Source: Lentzea terrae
GTDB taxonomy: Bacteria > Actinomycetota > Actinomycetes > Mycobacteriales > Pseudonocardiaceae
Direction of reading: 5' to 3'
Length of the DNA stretch: 64,000 nt
Assembly (NCBI RefSeq): GCF_003265345.1
Contig: NZ_QFWW01000059.1
Span: 175,238 to 239,237, forward strand
Part shown: positions 42,553-50,796 of the stretch, one piece after another
Position numbering within the stretch: position 1 is the first letter of the stretch
How the letters are laid out: each line of letters starts with the position of its first letter
Notes under the pieces: model-generated
The model's database searches: none
Told to the model about the DNA's origin: nothing
Seen by the model: only the letters and a program-made list of their open reading frames with translations
Position numbers and translations under genes: made by a program

Positions 42553-42642
42553 TGCTCCAGTCGCAGATCGTGATCTTGACTGCATCTTGCCAGCGGGCAA
42601 GGTTCCCGTCGGACATGGCGGTCACCAGCGGCAGGAGTTCTT

Positions 42643-43065
42643 TCACAGGTCCAACTGGTCGCGCATCGCGTCGGCGTCGAGCAGGGCCCAGTGCTCGACG
42701 ATTCGGCCGTTGCGGACGCGGACCATGTCCATGCCGAGGACCTCGTAGCGTCGGCCGGAGTCGGTGCGGGTGCCCCGCAGGGTGTACCGGTTGACGGAGG
42801 TGTCGCCAGAGACGACGTTCTGCTCGATCGTCACCGAGACGTCGTGGAACTCGCTGCTCGCGCTCATCCGCTCCCACTTCTGTCGCCAGGCTTCGCGTCC
42901 CCGATGATCGCCTTGGGTGCCGCCCCGGTGATCGACGACCTCAGGGGCGATCAGTTCCAGGGCGTCCTCGAGCCGACCTTCCAGGACCTCCGCGAAGCTC
43001 TCGACGCAGCGCCGGTGAATCTCTCCTGGCCCTGGGTGCGGGAGGTCTGCTGCTTCCTGCGGCAT
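42643..43065 (-). CDS. SnoaL-like ester cyclase/NTF2-fold protein
   Basis: A 140-residue protein from ATG 43065 (GAGGAG upstream). The NTF2 cone fold is recognisable: FAEVLEGRLEDALELIAPEVVDH, GREAWRQKWERM and DMVRVRNGRIVEHWALLD. Family members are polyketide cyclases, dehydratases or unassigned ligand binders. Divergent from a TetR gene across a palindromic promoter, so probably the regulated target. Confidence 0.85.
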   Translation of the reverse strand: MPQEAADLPHPGPGEIHRRCVESFAEVLEGRLEDALELIAPEVVDHRGGTQGDHRGREAWRQKWERMSASSEFHDVSVTIEQNVVSGDTSVNRYTLRGTRTDSGRRYEVLGMDMVRVRNGRIVEHWALLDADAMRDQLDL

Positions 43066-43105
43066 GCGGCATCTCCTCTGGTGAGGGGTAGGCGAGGCAG
43101 CAAGT

Positions 43106-43153
43106 GGGGAGCTCCCCGGTTGCGGTTCGGCTACCGTAACCGGGGAAGTCCCC
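43106..43153. promoter_or_regulatory. 48-bp imperfect dyad, probable TetR operator
   Basis: A left arm of 21 bp (43106-43126, GGGGAGCTCCCCGGTTGCGGT) pairs with the right arm 43133-43153 at 18 of 21 positions around a 6-bp loop. Each arm is itself palindromic (GGGGAGCTCCCC at 43106-43117 and CGGGGAAGTCCCCG at 43141-43154), so two dimers could bind. It fills the space between the SnoaL gene (start 43065) and the TetR gene (start 43171). Confidence 0.65.
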
Positions 43154-43170
43154 GATTAGCAAGGAGGGCC

Positions 43171-43785
43171 ATGTCGTCGCAGAGCCCCGGACCTGCGCCC
43201 CGCCCGGAACCCCAGCGTCGTCGTCGCGTGGACGCTCAGCGCAACTACGACCTGCTCGTGTCCGCGGCCAGGGACGTCTTCCACGATCAGGGCGTCGACG
43301 CCCCGCTCGACGACATCGCCCGCCGGGCCGGCGTCGGCAACGCCACGATGTATCGGCACTTCCCGACGCGCCGCGAACTGATCATCGCCGTCTACTCCGA
43401 GGAAGTGGCCGCGCTCTGCGCCCGGAGCCAGTCCCTGCTGGCCGCTGGCCTTCCCAGCGAAGCCCTCTTCGGTTGGCTTCAGGACTTCATCGCACACGTA
43501 GCAGCCAAACGGGAACTGGCGCTGTCGATCACCGATGACCGCACGAGCCAGCGCTCCGCGCTGTTCGACCGCTGGCACCACTCGATGCACACCGCCGCGT
43601 CCGCCCTGCTGACCCAGGCACAGAACGCCGGTGCTGTCCGCCCCGACCTCAAGGCATCGGAACTACTCGCCCTGGCCAACGGGATCGCACTGACTGCCTC
43701 CGACGCCACTCAAGCAGAGCGACTCGTCCTCCTGATCAGACAGGGCACGGACACTCCCTCGACACCGGCCGACAGCATCCGCTGA
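43171..43785 (+). CDS. TetR family transcriptional regulator
   Basis: A 204-residue regulator from ATG 43171 (AAGGAGG upstream). The HTH is APLDDIARRAGVGNATMYRHFPTRREL (about 47-73) with the standard YRHFP turn. The C-terminal ligand domain is all-helical. Divergent from the SnoaL-like gene over a 48-bp dyad, so autoregulation with control of the neighbour is likely. The alpha/beta hydrolase gene follows 41 bp downstream. Confidence 0.92.
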   Translation: MSSQSPGPAPRPEPQRRRRVDAQRNYDLLVSAARDVFHDQGVDAPLDDIARRAGVGNATMYRHFPTRRELIIAVYSEEVAALCARSQSLLAAGLPSEALFGWLQDFIAHVAAKRELALSITDDRTSQRSALFDRWHHSMHTAASALLTQAQNAGAVRPDLKASELLALANGIALTASDATQAERLVLLIRQGTDTPSTPADSIR

Positions 43786-43826
43786 AGCCGTGCCCGGACC
43801 CCACGCCCCAAGGCAAGCTGGGAGTC

Positions 43827-44504
43827 ATGGACTTCGTGATGCTGCACGGCACCACCCAAACCCCGGCCTGCTGGCAACCGCTGCAGACCCTCCTCCACCA
43901 GTCCGGCCACCGAACCTTCGCAGCCGACCTGACGGCCCAGGAGGACTGGCGAGCCGAGGACTACGCCGACGAAGTCCACCGCCAGTTCCCAGAAACGAAG
44001 TCCCCCACCATTATCGCCCACTCCGGCGGCGGCCTGCTGACCCCGGCCACCGCGAAGCGGCTGAACGCCGGCCACCTGGTCTGGATCGGCGCTCTCATCC
44101 CAGACCTGACCGGCACCACGAGCATGCTGGAAGAACTGGAAGACCACGGCGAGGACATGTTCCCGCCGGAGTGGTTCGAGTGGTCCGGCGCCGACCTGCT
44201 GACCGAACCGGCCATCAGCGCCTACTTCCTGTTCCACGACTGCAACCTGGAACAGCTGAAGTTCGCCCTCACCACCCTGCGTCTCTTCCAGCCGCAAGGA
44301 GCGTTCCACCAACGTCACCGCCACGACGATCTGCCGCCGAGCACCGTGATCGTCCCCAGGCAGGACCGCGTCATCAGGCCGGAATGGATGTGCCGAGCCG
44401 CGGCACAGCGGCTCGGCACGACTCCGATCGAGATCGACGGCGACCACTGCCCGCACATCCCGCGCGCACAGGAGATCGCCGAAATCATCCTCAGGCGAGA
44501 GTGA
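43827..44504 (+). CDS. Alpha/beta hydrolase
   Basis: A 225-residue hydrolase. It has the oxyanion HG motif (MLHGTTQTPACW at the start), the nucleophile elbow IAHSGGGLL near residue 64 (AHSGG, Ala in place of Gly), and a late His in GDHCPHIPRA. It looks like the EstA/salicylate-esterase-like group of small hydrolases. Overlaps the end of the GH92 gene by 14 bp. Confidence 0.88.
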   Translation: MDFVMLHGTTQTPACWQPLQTLLHQSGHRTFAADLTAQEDWRAEDYADEVHRQFPETKSPTIIAHSGGGLLTPATAKRLNAGHLVWIGALIPDLTGTTSMLEELEDHGEDMFPPEWFEWSGADLLTEPAISAYFLFHDCNLEQLKFALTTLRLFQPQGAFHQRHRHDDLPPSTVIVPRQDRVIRPEWMCRAAAQRLGTTPIEIDGDHCPHIPRAQEIAEIILRRE

Positions 44505-47500
44505 GCGCGTACAGCTCCACCCGCGGATCGTTGGGCAGCGTCACCGATCGAACGGTCTTCAAAGAATCCAGCCGCAACGACTGACCGAACAACCGCACCG
44601 GCGGTCCGTCGACGCCCTGCCCGGCCTTGATCCGGTGCGGCATCTCCAGCACCGCCGCACCGCCACCGGCCCAGTCCGGCACGGAAGCCGAGACCTCAGC
44701 AGACGTGCCGTCGGTGTACCAAACGGTGAAAGCGGCCGACACCGGTCCGTTGTGCGACGCACTCACCACGTGCAGCCACGAGAACTGCCCGGACGGCAAC
44801 AACAGCCCTTGGCCCCGAGCCTCGACGAAGTTCGCCGCGGTACCGGCGGGGTCCGGCGCCTGGTAGGTGATGCCGCCCCACGTCACGGGTCCGGCCGAGG
44901 GCAGCAGCGCCGCGTCGTAGCTCCAGCCGCCACCGTCGAAGTTGCCGGCAGCGGAAGCGTCGACCGTGGCCGTGCCGTCGTGGTTCCGCTCCGGCCCGAC
45001 ATCCACCGAACACGACGAGAAGGCGCACACCGCGGCCGGCTTCACCTCGATCACGGCCTTCATCGACACGGACCCAACGACAACCGAAACCTCATACGAG
45101 CCAACGCCCACACCCGCAGGCACCGACACCGTCAACGGCACGGTCTTCTGCACCGGCTGATGTCGCGACACGATGACGAACGGCCGTGCACCACTCACAG
45201 TCCAGCCCGCGGGCGCCGACACCTCAGGCCGCACGGACACAGCGGAAGGCGACTGCGCCAAGACGTCCAGCTGCAAGGTCGCAGACTGCGCGACATCCGA
45301 AGTCGGCATCACCAGCGAGGTGTTCCGCAACGAAGCAGACAGAGCGCGGCGCGAGTCCACGTTGCCGTCGTTCAACGAAGGCGGCTCGTCGGACCGACCA
45401 GTGCCCCACGACGAAGGCTTCGAAGACACCGCGTAGGACAGCTTTCCGCCGCGCTGCAACGAAGACCAGTCGAGCCAGGTCTTCCGCACGTCCCGCCCGT
45501 TCAAAGAAGCAGAGGAAACGTACCGCGCAGAGTCCGAGACACCCGGCGCCGAAACCACCAAAGTGCCGCCCTGCGCGCCGTACTGTCCGATTCGGACAGA
45601 AGCGGACGGGAACTGCGGCGAGGACAGCGCGAGGAAGTCGGCCCCGTTGAAGGTCGGGTAGATGCCCAGCGACGAGAAGACGTACCAGGCCGACATCGTG
45701 CCCAGGTCGTCGTTGCCGGTCATGCCGTCCGGACCGGTCGTGAACAACGTCATCGCCGCGCGCACGACCGTCGCGGTCTTCCACGGCGTGCCCGTCCACA
45801 GGTACATGTACGGCGCGAGCAGGTCGGGCTCGTTGTTCGGGTTGTAGGTCGGCTTGCCGTAGTAGTCGTACGGTTCGGTGATCCAGTCGTGCCGCGCGGT
45901 ACCGGCCGGATCGACGAGCAGCTTCTCGTAGGCGAAGAACGAGTCCAGCCGCTGCTCGGCCGCCCGGCGACCGCCCATCAGCGACACCAGACCGGCCGGA
46001 TCCTGCGGCACGAGCCACTGGTACTGGTAGGCGCCGCCCTCGTGGAACTGGTGGGACGCGTCCACCGGGTTGTACGGCGTCAGCCAGGTGCCGGCGACCG
46101 TGCGCGGCCGGAAGTGACCGGTGGAGGCGTCCCAGAGGTTCCGGTACCACTGGCCGCGGTCAGCGAACAGCCGCGCGTCGGAGCGATGGCCCAGACCGCG
46201 AGCCATCAACGCCAGTGAAGCATCCGCCGCCGAGTACTCCAGCGAAGCCGAAGCCGGGTGATCGCAGTCGTTGTCGCCGCCCTTGTGCGCGCAGTCCGTG
46301 CCCTTCTTCAGGCCGGACGGGATGTAGCCGCGATCCGAGTAGTACTCAACGCCAGACCGCCCGTTGTACGGCGATGAAGCGGGAGGCAGCGACAAGGCGT
46401 TGGCGCGCAACAGCTTGTACGTCTCCTCCTCGTACCCGCGCAGCAGACCCTTCGACCAGGCCTCGACCAGGAACGGCGTGACCGGGTCGCCGGTCATGAT
46501 GTTGGTCTCGGAGGACGCCAACGCCCAGCGCGGCAACCATCCTCCATCCCGCCCGCTGGCCACAACGGACAGTGCGACGTCACGAGCCACCCGTGGTTCG
46601 AGGATCTGCAGGAGCTGGTTCTGTGGTCTGTACGTGTCCCACAACGAGAAGTTCTGGTACGGCGTGTAACCGGAAGCCGTGCGCACGCGACCGTCGAAGC
46701 CCATGTACTTGCCGTCGACGTCACCAGCCAGGTTCGGGTGCAGCACCGAGTGGTACAGCGCGGTGTAGAAGGCGACCTGCCGGTCCCGCGACCCGCCGGA
46801 CACGCGCACTGCGTCCAACTGCTTGCGCCAGACCTCGCGAGCAGCGGCGACAACACCGTCGAAGTCGAACGTCGGAGCCTCCGCCGCGAGGTTCCGGCGC
46901 GCACCCTCCAGGCCGGTGTAGGACAGGCCGATCTTCAGCACGACATCACGGTCGGCCGACGCGTCGAACGTGACCCACGCGCCGTTGCCACCGGCGCCGG
47001 CAGCGTCACGGGAGCCGGGCGTGGGAACGCTCCCCCGCCACGAGCCGAACGACGCGAACGGCCGGTCGAACGTGGCCGTGAAGTAGACGGTGTGCTCGTC
47101 CTTGCCCGCGCAGAACCGGCCGTTGCGCACCCGGCCCTCGATCGTCCGGTCACCGACGACGTGGATCTCGGAGTCGAGCACCGTCTGGTTCGAGCGCCCG
47201 GTGTTGAACAGGACGTTGGCAGCCGCAGAAGAAGGGAACGTGTAGCGCTGCCATCCGGTCCGCTGAGTGGAACTGAGCTCGGCGTTGACGCCGTAGCGGG
47301 ACAGCCCGACGCGGTAGTAACCGGGCTGCGCGGCTTCGTCCGAATGGCTGAAAGCCGACTTGTAGGCGTTGATGTCAACGTTGTCAACGGACCCGACTGT
47401 CGGCATCACCGGCAGCTCGCCCATGACGCCGCAGCCCACGCCCGACAGGTGTGTCTGCGAGAACCCGTAGATGGAGGTGGCCTTGTAGTCGTACCCGCCC

Positions 47501-47697
47501 TGACCTCCCGTATCAGGGCTGACCTGCACCATCCCGAACGGCACCGACGCACCGGGGAAGGTGTTGCCGAAGTTCTGCGTACCCACGAAGGGGTTCACCA
47601 GCGACGAGGGGTCTTCCGCCTGTGCCGTGTGAGCGAGGGCGGCTTGCGCGGGAACTGTTAGACCCAGTAACAGCCCGGTTACAACCAGTGTCCGCAT
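44491..47697 (-). CDS. Secreted GH92 family alpha-mannosidase
   Basis: A 1068-residue protein from ATG 47697 with a signal peptide (cleavage after ALAHTAQA region, about 25). GH92 signatures: VNPFVGTQNFGNTFPGASVPFG at the mature start and the catalytic-region GNDDLGTMSAWYVFSSLGIYP near 680. Calcium-dependent exo-alpha-mannosidases of this family trim mannans or N-glycans. After about residue 790 come a NEW3-like beta domain and a C-terminal galactose-binding-like module, so it can adhere to polymer. Divergent from the BNR protein gene. Confidence 0.93.
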   Translation of the reverse strand: MRTLVVTGLLLGLTVPAQAALAHTAQAEDPSSLVNPFVGTQNFGNTFPGASVPFGMVQVSPDTGGQGGYDYKATSIYGFSQTHLSGVGCGVMGELPVMPTVGSVDNVDINAYKSAFSHSDEAAQPGYYRVGLSRYGVNAELSSTQRTGWQRYTFPSSAAANVLFNTGRSNQTVLDSEIHVVGDRTIEGRVRNGRFCAGKDEHTVYFTATFDRPFASFGSWRGSVPTPGSRDAAGAGGNGAWVTFDASADRDVVLKIGLSYTGLEGARRNLAAEAPTFDFDGVVAAAREVWRKQLDAVRVSGGSRDRQVAFYTALYHSVLHPNLAGDVDGKYMGFDGRVRTASGYTPYQNFSLWDTYRPQNQLLQILEPRVARDVALSVVASGRDGGWLPRWALASSETNIMTGDPVTPFLVEAWSKGLLRGYEEETYKLLRANALSLPPASSPYNGRSGVEYYSDRGYIPSGLKKGTDCAHKGGDNDCDHPASASLEYSAADASLALMARGLGHRSDARLFADRGQWYRNLWDASTGHFRPRTVAGTWLTPYNPVDASHQFHEGGAYQYQWLVPQDPAGLVSLMGGRRAAEQRLDSFFAYEKLLVDPAGTARHDWITEPYDYYGKPTYNPNNEPDLLAPYMYLWTGTPWKTATVVRAAMTLFTTGPDGMTGNDDLGTMSAWYVFSSLGIYPTFNGADFLALSSPQFPSASVRIGQYGAQGGTLVVSAPGVSDSARYVSSASLNGRDVRKTWLDWSSLQRGGKLSYAVSSKPSSWGTGRSDEPPSLNDGNVDSRRALSASLRNTSLVMPTSDVAQSATLQLDVLAQSPSAVSVRPEVSAPAGWTVSGARPFVIVSRHQPVQKTVPLTVSVPAGVGVGSYEVSVVVGSVSMKAVIEVKPAAVCAFSSCSVDVGPERNHDGTATVDASAAGNFDGGGWSYDAALLPSAGPVTWGGITYQAPDPAGTAANFVEARGQGLLLPSGQFSWLHVVSASHNGPVSAAFTVWYTDGTSAEVSASVPDWAGGGAAVLEMPHRIKAGQGVDGPPVRLFGQSLRLDSLKTVRSVTLPNDPRVELYALTLA

Positions 47698-47751
47698 GAA
47701 AACGCAGTATTGTCTGATCGTCGCCGCCCCGACACCCATCGGAGGTCGGCG

Positions 47752-49014
47752 ATGCGTGCGTTGGCCGCAGCGCTGCTGCTAATCGGCATTTTCACTCCAG
47801 TGGCGCAATCCGCGCCCACACTGGACACCGTCACGACCACGTCCGTCTACGGCTGCCTGCGCACCAACGGCGCGGGCGTGTACGACGCGACGGTCAACAA
47901 GACGTTCGTGACGTACTCCGGCACCAGGCACGACATCTACGTGAAGGCGTTCGACCACACCGCGAACACGTGGTCGGCGGCGGCCAAGGTCGCCACGCTG
48001 AACCTGACGCACGACAACGCCTATCACGACTACCCGGTGCTCACGCAGCTCGGCGACGGCAGGCTCGCGATCTTCCGCGCCACGCACACGAAGTCGATGC
48101 AGTTCTACACCGCGCCCACGCCACGTTCGATCACCGGCACCTGGACCGCGCGCACGATCTCCACGGACAAGAACACCTACCCGGAGCCGGTCGTCACCGG
48201 CAGCACGATCAACCTGTTCTACAGCCACAACACGGACCTGTCGCACCCGTACCGCACCTACAAGATGATCAAGTCAACGGACCACGGCAAGACCTGGTCC
48301 GCGCCGCGCATGATCATCGACTCGGGCCGCACGGCGGACAAGTACAGCGAGGTGTACGCGTTCGGCGTGACGCAGCGGAACGGCCGCATCTACCTGACCT
48401 GGTCGATGCACGGCGGCCCCAAGGGCCACAACGGTGGCGGCAAGAACATCCACGTCGCCTACTTCGACACGGCTGCGAGCACGTTGTCGACGGTCGGCGG
48501 CGCCACGCTCGGCACCACGGTCGACGCGGCGGACCTCGACAAGACCCGAGTCGTGACCACGAATCCGACCGATCTCCCGGCCGGCAAGGCACTGCCGGAG
48601 GAGAACCCCGTGACGGTGCCGCTCAACGACGGCTCGCTCGTGCTGGGTTACGGCGTGCACACCAGCAGCAGCGCCAAGATCGTGCTGGCGCGGTTCGCCG
48701 GCAACGCCTGGACGTCCACGACGGTCGACACCTCGACGTCGTTGTTCAAGGATCTCGTCGCGACCGGCACCGGCGTCGACTTCTCCTACGCCAGCGCGGA
48801 CCGGAAGCGGCTGCTGGTGAAGTCGTGGACGCCCGGTGGGAGCGCGATCACCAAGCACGACCTCGCGGTGCCGTACTCGGCCGGCGCCGACACGACGTTC
48901 TACGCCAACTTCGTGGAGAACCGGCCGAGCGACCTGGTCGCGAACACCATCGACCACGAGACCCGCAAGACCAACCACACGGGCAAGTGGCCGGTGTTCA
49001 CCATCAGGAACTGA
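47752..49014 (+). CDS. Secreted BNR-repeat propeller protein
   Basis: A 420-residue protein from ATG 47752 (GGAGG six bases upstream). Signal peptide cleavage is after AQSA (about 20). The mature protein has beta-propeller repeats with Asp-box-like STDHGKTWSAP near residue 180. Repeats such as YHDYPVLTQLGDGRLAIF suggest a BNR-4 family, found in sialidases, rhamnogalacturonan and ulvan lyases. Substrate unknown. Divergent from GH92. Confidence 0.85.
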   Translation: MRALAAALLLIGIFTPVAQSAPTLDTVTTTSVYGCLRTNGAGVYDATVNKTFVTYSGTRHDIYVKAFDHTANTWSAAAKVATLNLTHDNAYHDYPVLTQLGDGRLAIFRATHTKSMQFYTAPTPRSITGTWTARTISTDKNTYPEPVVTGSTINLFYSHNTDLSHPYRTYKMIKSTDHGKTWSAPRMIIDSGRTADKYSEVYAFGVTQRNGRIYLTWSMHGGPKGHNGGGKNIHVAYFDTAASTLSTVGGATLGTTVDAADLDKTRVVTTNPTDLPAGKALPEENPVTVPLNDGSLVLGYGVHTSSSAKIVLARFAGNAWTSTTVDTSTSLFKDLVATGTGVDFSYASADRKRLLVKSWTPGGSAITKHDLAVPYSAGADTTFYANFVENRPSDLVANTIDHETRKTNHTGKWPVFTIRN

Positions 49015-49026
49015 TCTGGCCAGGAC

Positions 49027-49458
49027 CTAGCAACGCTTGTTGGTGTAGGCGGTGTAGTTGTCGGCTTGCTGGACGCTGACGAGGCCGTATGCGGCCGTGC
49101 ACTCGGACAGGGTGTTGGTGCCCTTGCTCCACAGCTCCACGGGGGCGAACTGGTCGCTGTTCCAGCCCTTGTGCTCCGGTGTGCGGTCGCTGGCACTGCT
49201 GTAGACGGCGATCGAGGTCTGGGTGTTCCAGTGCCGGCCCGTCGCGCGGAAGCTCTCCCAGATGTAGACGTAGGCGAAGTTCTTCCCGCAGCCGGCGAAC
49301 TGCTTCACCGACGCGATGTTGTCGCCCCGCCACTTGATGTGCGCGGTCGCCCCGATCTGCGCCGCGCTGGCGCAGCCGGGTGCCCGCTCGGCATTGGCGA
49401 CCCCGGGAAAGACGAACCCCAGCAGCACGAACCCGGTGGCGATGATTGCCCTCTTCAT
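49027..49458 (-). CDS. Small secreted Cys-containing protein
   Basis: A 143-residue protein from ATG 49458 with a signal peptide (MKRAIIATGFVLLGFVFPG, cleavage after ANA near 23). The mature protein has four Cys (PGCASA, FAGCGKN, SECTAAYG and the C-terminal KRC), likely two disulfides, and many aromatic residues. Not recognised; possibly an extracellular inhibitor or carbohydrate-binding protein, without evidence either way. Confidence 0.78.
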   Translation of the reverse strand: MKRAIIATGFVLLGFVFPGVANAERAPGCASAAQIGATAHIKWRGDNIASVKQFAGCGKNFAYVYIWESFRATGRHWNTQTSIAVYSSASDRTPEHKGWNSDQFAPVELWSKGTNTLSECTAAYGLVSVQQADNYTAYTNKRC

Positions 49459-49515
49459 GAGCCGATCATCGCCACTCGCGCTGACAAGTCCCTGACACCG
49501 GAGTAGGCAGGTGTC

Positions 49516-49899
49516 ATGCCCGTACAGCTCAACCACACCATCGTGCACGCCACCGACCAGGAGCGCTCGGCCCGGTTCCTGACCGAGCTCCTCGACCTGC
49601 CGGAGCCGGTCCGCTTCGGCCCGTTCCTCGTCGTCGAGGTCGCCAACGGCGTCTCGCTCGACTACCTGACCAGCGACGGCCCGATCACCAGCCAGCACTA
49701 CGCGTTCCTGGTGACCGAGGACGAGTTCGACCGGATCTACGGCCGGATCCAGGACCGCGGCCTCGACCACTGGGCCGACCCGTTCCACAGTCAGCCCAAC
49801 CAGATCAACCGCAACGACGGTGGCCGCGGCGTCTACTGGGACGACCCGGACGGCCACGCGCTGGAGATCATCACCAGGCCGTACGGTTCCGGTTCCTAA
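49516..49899 (+). CDS. VOC family (glyoxalase-like) protein
   Basis: A 127-residue single-module VOC protein: LNHTIVHATDQERSARFLTELL at the start supplies the first metal His, QHYAFLV the second, and DPDGHALEII the C-terminal metal Glu. This is the size of dioxygenase/resistance-type VOC monomers. Substrate unknown. Confidence 0.9.
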   Translation: MPVQLNHTIVHATDQERSARFLTELLDLPEPVRFGPFLVVEVANGVSLDYLTSDGPITSQHYAFLVTEDEFDRIYGRIQDRGLDHWADPFHSQPNQINRNDGGRGVYWDDPDGHALEIITRPYGSGS

Positions 49900-49914
49900 A
49901 AGGTATAGACCACC
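49899..49914. promoter_or_regulatory. DasR-like operator upstream of first chitinase
   Basis: AAAGGTATAGACCACC resembles the DasR-responsive element ACTGGTCTAGACCACT known from Streptomyces chitin genes, matching at the GGT-TAGACCAC core. It lies 84 bp before the GH19 ATG at 49998. Confidence 0.6.
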
Positions 49915-49997
49915 TCTTGTGCTCGGGGTGCCGAGCCTGCCACCGTGAGAGCGGTAACACAGTGTGGGCGCGCAGATGCTCTGAGGAGTTGGTCCCC

Positions 49998-50687
49998 ATG
50001 TTCGGAACACGCGCCGCCGCCCTGATCGTCGCGCTGATCGGCGTCTTCACGCTCGTTCAGCCGGCGACGGCGGCGCCGTTCATCGTCACCGAAGCGCAGT
50101 TCAACCGCATGTTCCCGTCCCGCAACAGCTTCTACACCTACAGCGGCCTGAGGAACGCGATGGCCACGTTCGGCTCGTTCGCGAACCAGGGCAGCGACAC
50201 GGTGAAGAAGCAGGAGCTGGCGGCGTTCCTCGCGAACGTCTCGCACGAGACCGGCGACCTGGTGTACATCCGCGAGATCAACCAGAGCGGCGACTACTGC
50301 GACGAGACGAGGCCGTACGGTTGCCCGCGCGGAACCAGGGCGTACTACGGCCGCGGTCCGATCCAGCTCTCGTGGAACTTCAACTACTACTCGGCCGGTC
50401 AGCACCTCGGCATCGACCTGCTGAACAACCCGGACCGGGTGGCCACCGACGCCACGGTCTCGTGGCGGACCGCGATCTGGTACTGGATGACGCAGACCGG
50501 CCCCGGCACCATGACCCCGCACAACGCGATGGTCAACTCGCGCGGCTTCGGTCAGACGATCCGCAGCATCAACGGTTCACTGGAGTGCGACGGCAAGAAC
50601 CCCGGAACGGTCGAGAGCCGCGTGTCGAAGTACCGCCAGTTCACCGGCGTCATCGGCGTGGCAACGGGTAGCAACCTGTACTGCTGA
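49998..50687 (+). CDS. Secreted GH19 chitinase, catalytic domain only
   Basis: A 229-residue chitinase from ATG 49998. Signal peptide cleavage after TAA (about 25). The catalytic domain has the two active-site Glu (VSHETGD near 76 and YIREINQSG near 85) and the GH19 signatures YYGRGPIQLSWNFNYY and GSLECDGKNP. There is no binding module, unlike its downstream paralogue. Hydrolyses chitin with inversion. A DasR-like site precedes it. Confidence 0.94.
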   Translation: MFGTRAAALIVALIGVFTLVQPATAAPFIVTEAQFNRMFPSRNSFYTYSGLRNAMATFGSFANQGSDTVKKQELAAFLANVSHETGDLVYIREINQSGDYCDETRPYGCPRGTRAYYGRGPIQLSWNFNYYSAGQHLGIDLLNNPDRVATDATVSWRTAIWYWMTQTGPGTMTPHNAMVNSRGFGQTIRSINGSLECDGKNPGTVESRVSKYRQFTGVIGVATGSNLYC

Positions 50688-50698
50688 AATGACAGAAC

Positions 50699-50730
50699 AG
50701 GTCTAGACCCTTGACTGGTCTGAACCAATG
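50699..50730. promoter_or_regulatory. Tandem DasR-like operators upstream of second chitinase
   Basis: CAGGTCTAGACCCTTG (from 50699) and ACTGGTCTGAACCAAT (50715-50730) are two consecutive dre-like sites. The first has the perfect GGTCTAGACC palindrome. The second overlaps an ATG at 50728, which argues that this ATG is not the real start of the chitinase. Confidence 0.65.
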
Positions 50731-50796
50731 ATGCCAATCTCAGCGAAGTTCACATCCTTGATTCCTCGGGCGCGCAGACTCCAGGAGTGGGTGACC

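Noticed and set aside
50728..50796. Upstream ATG as the start of the second chitinase
   Set aside because: It lies inside a DasR-like site, lacks a ribosome site and would place 23 charged residues before the signal peptide.
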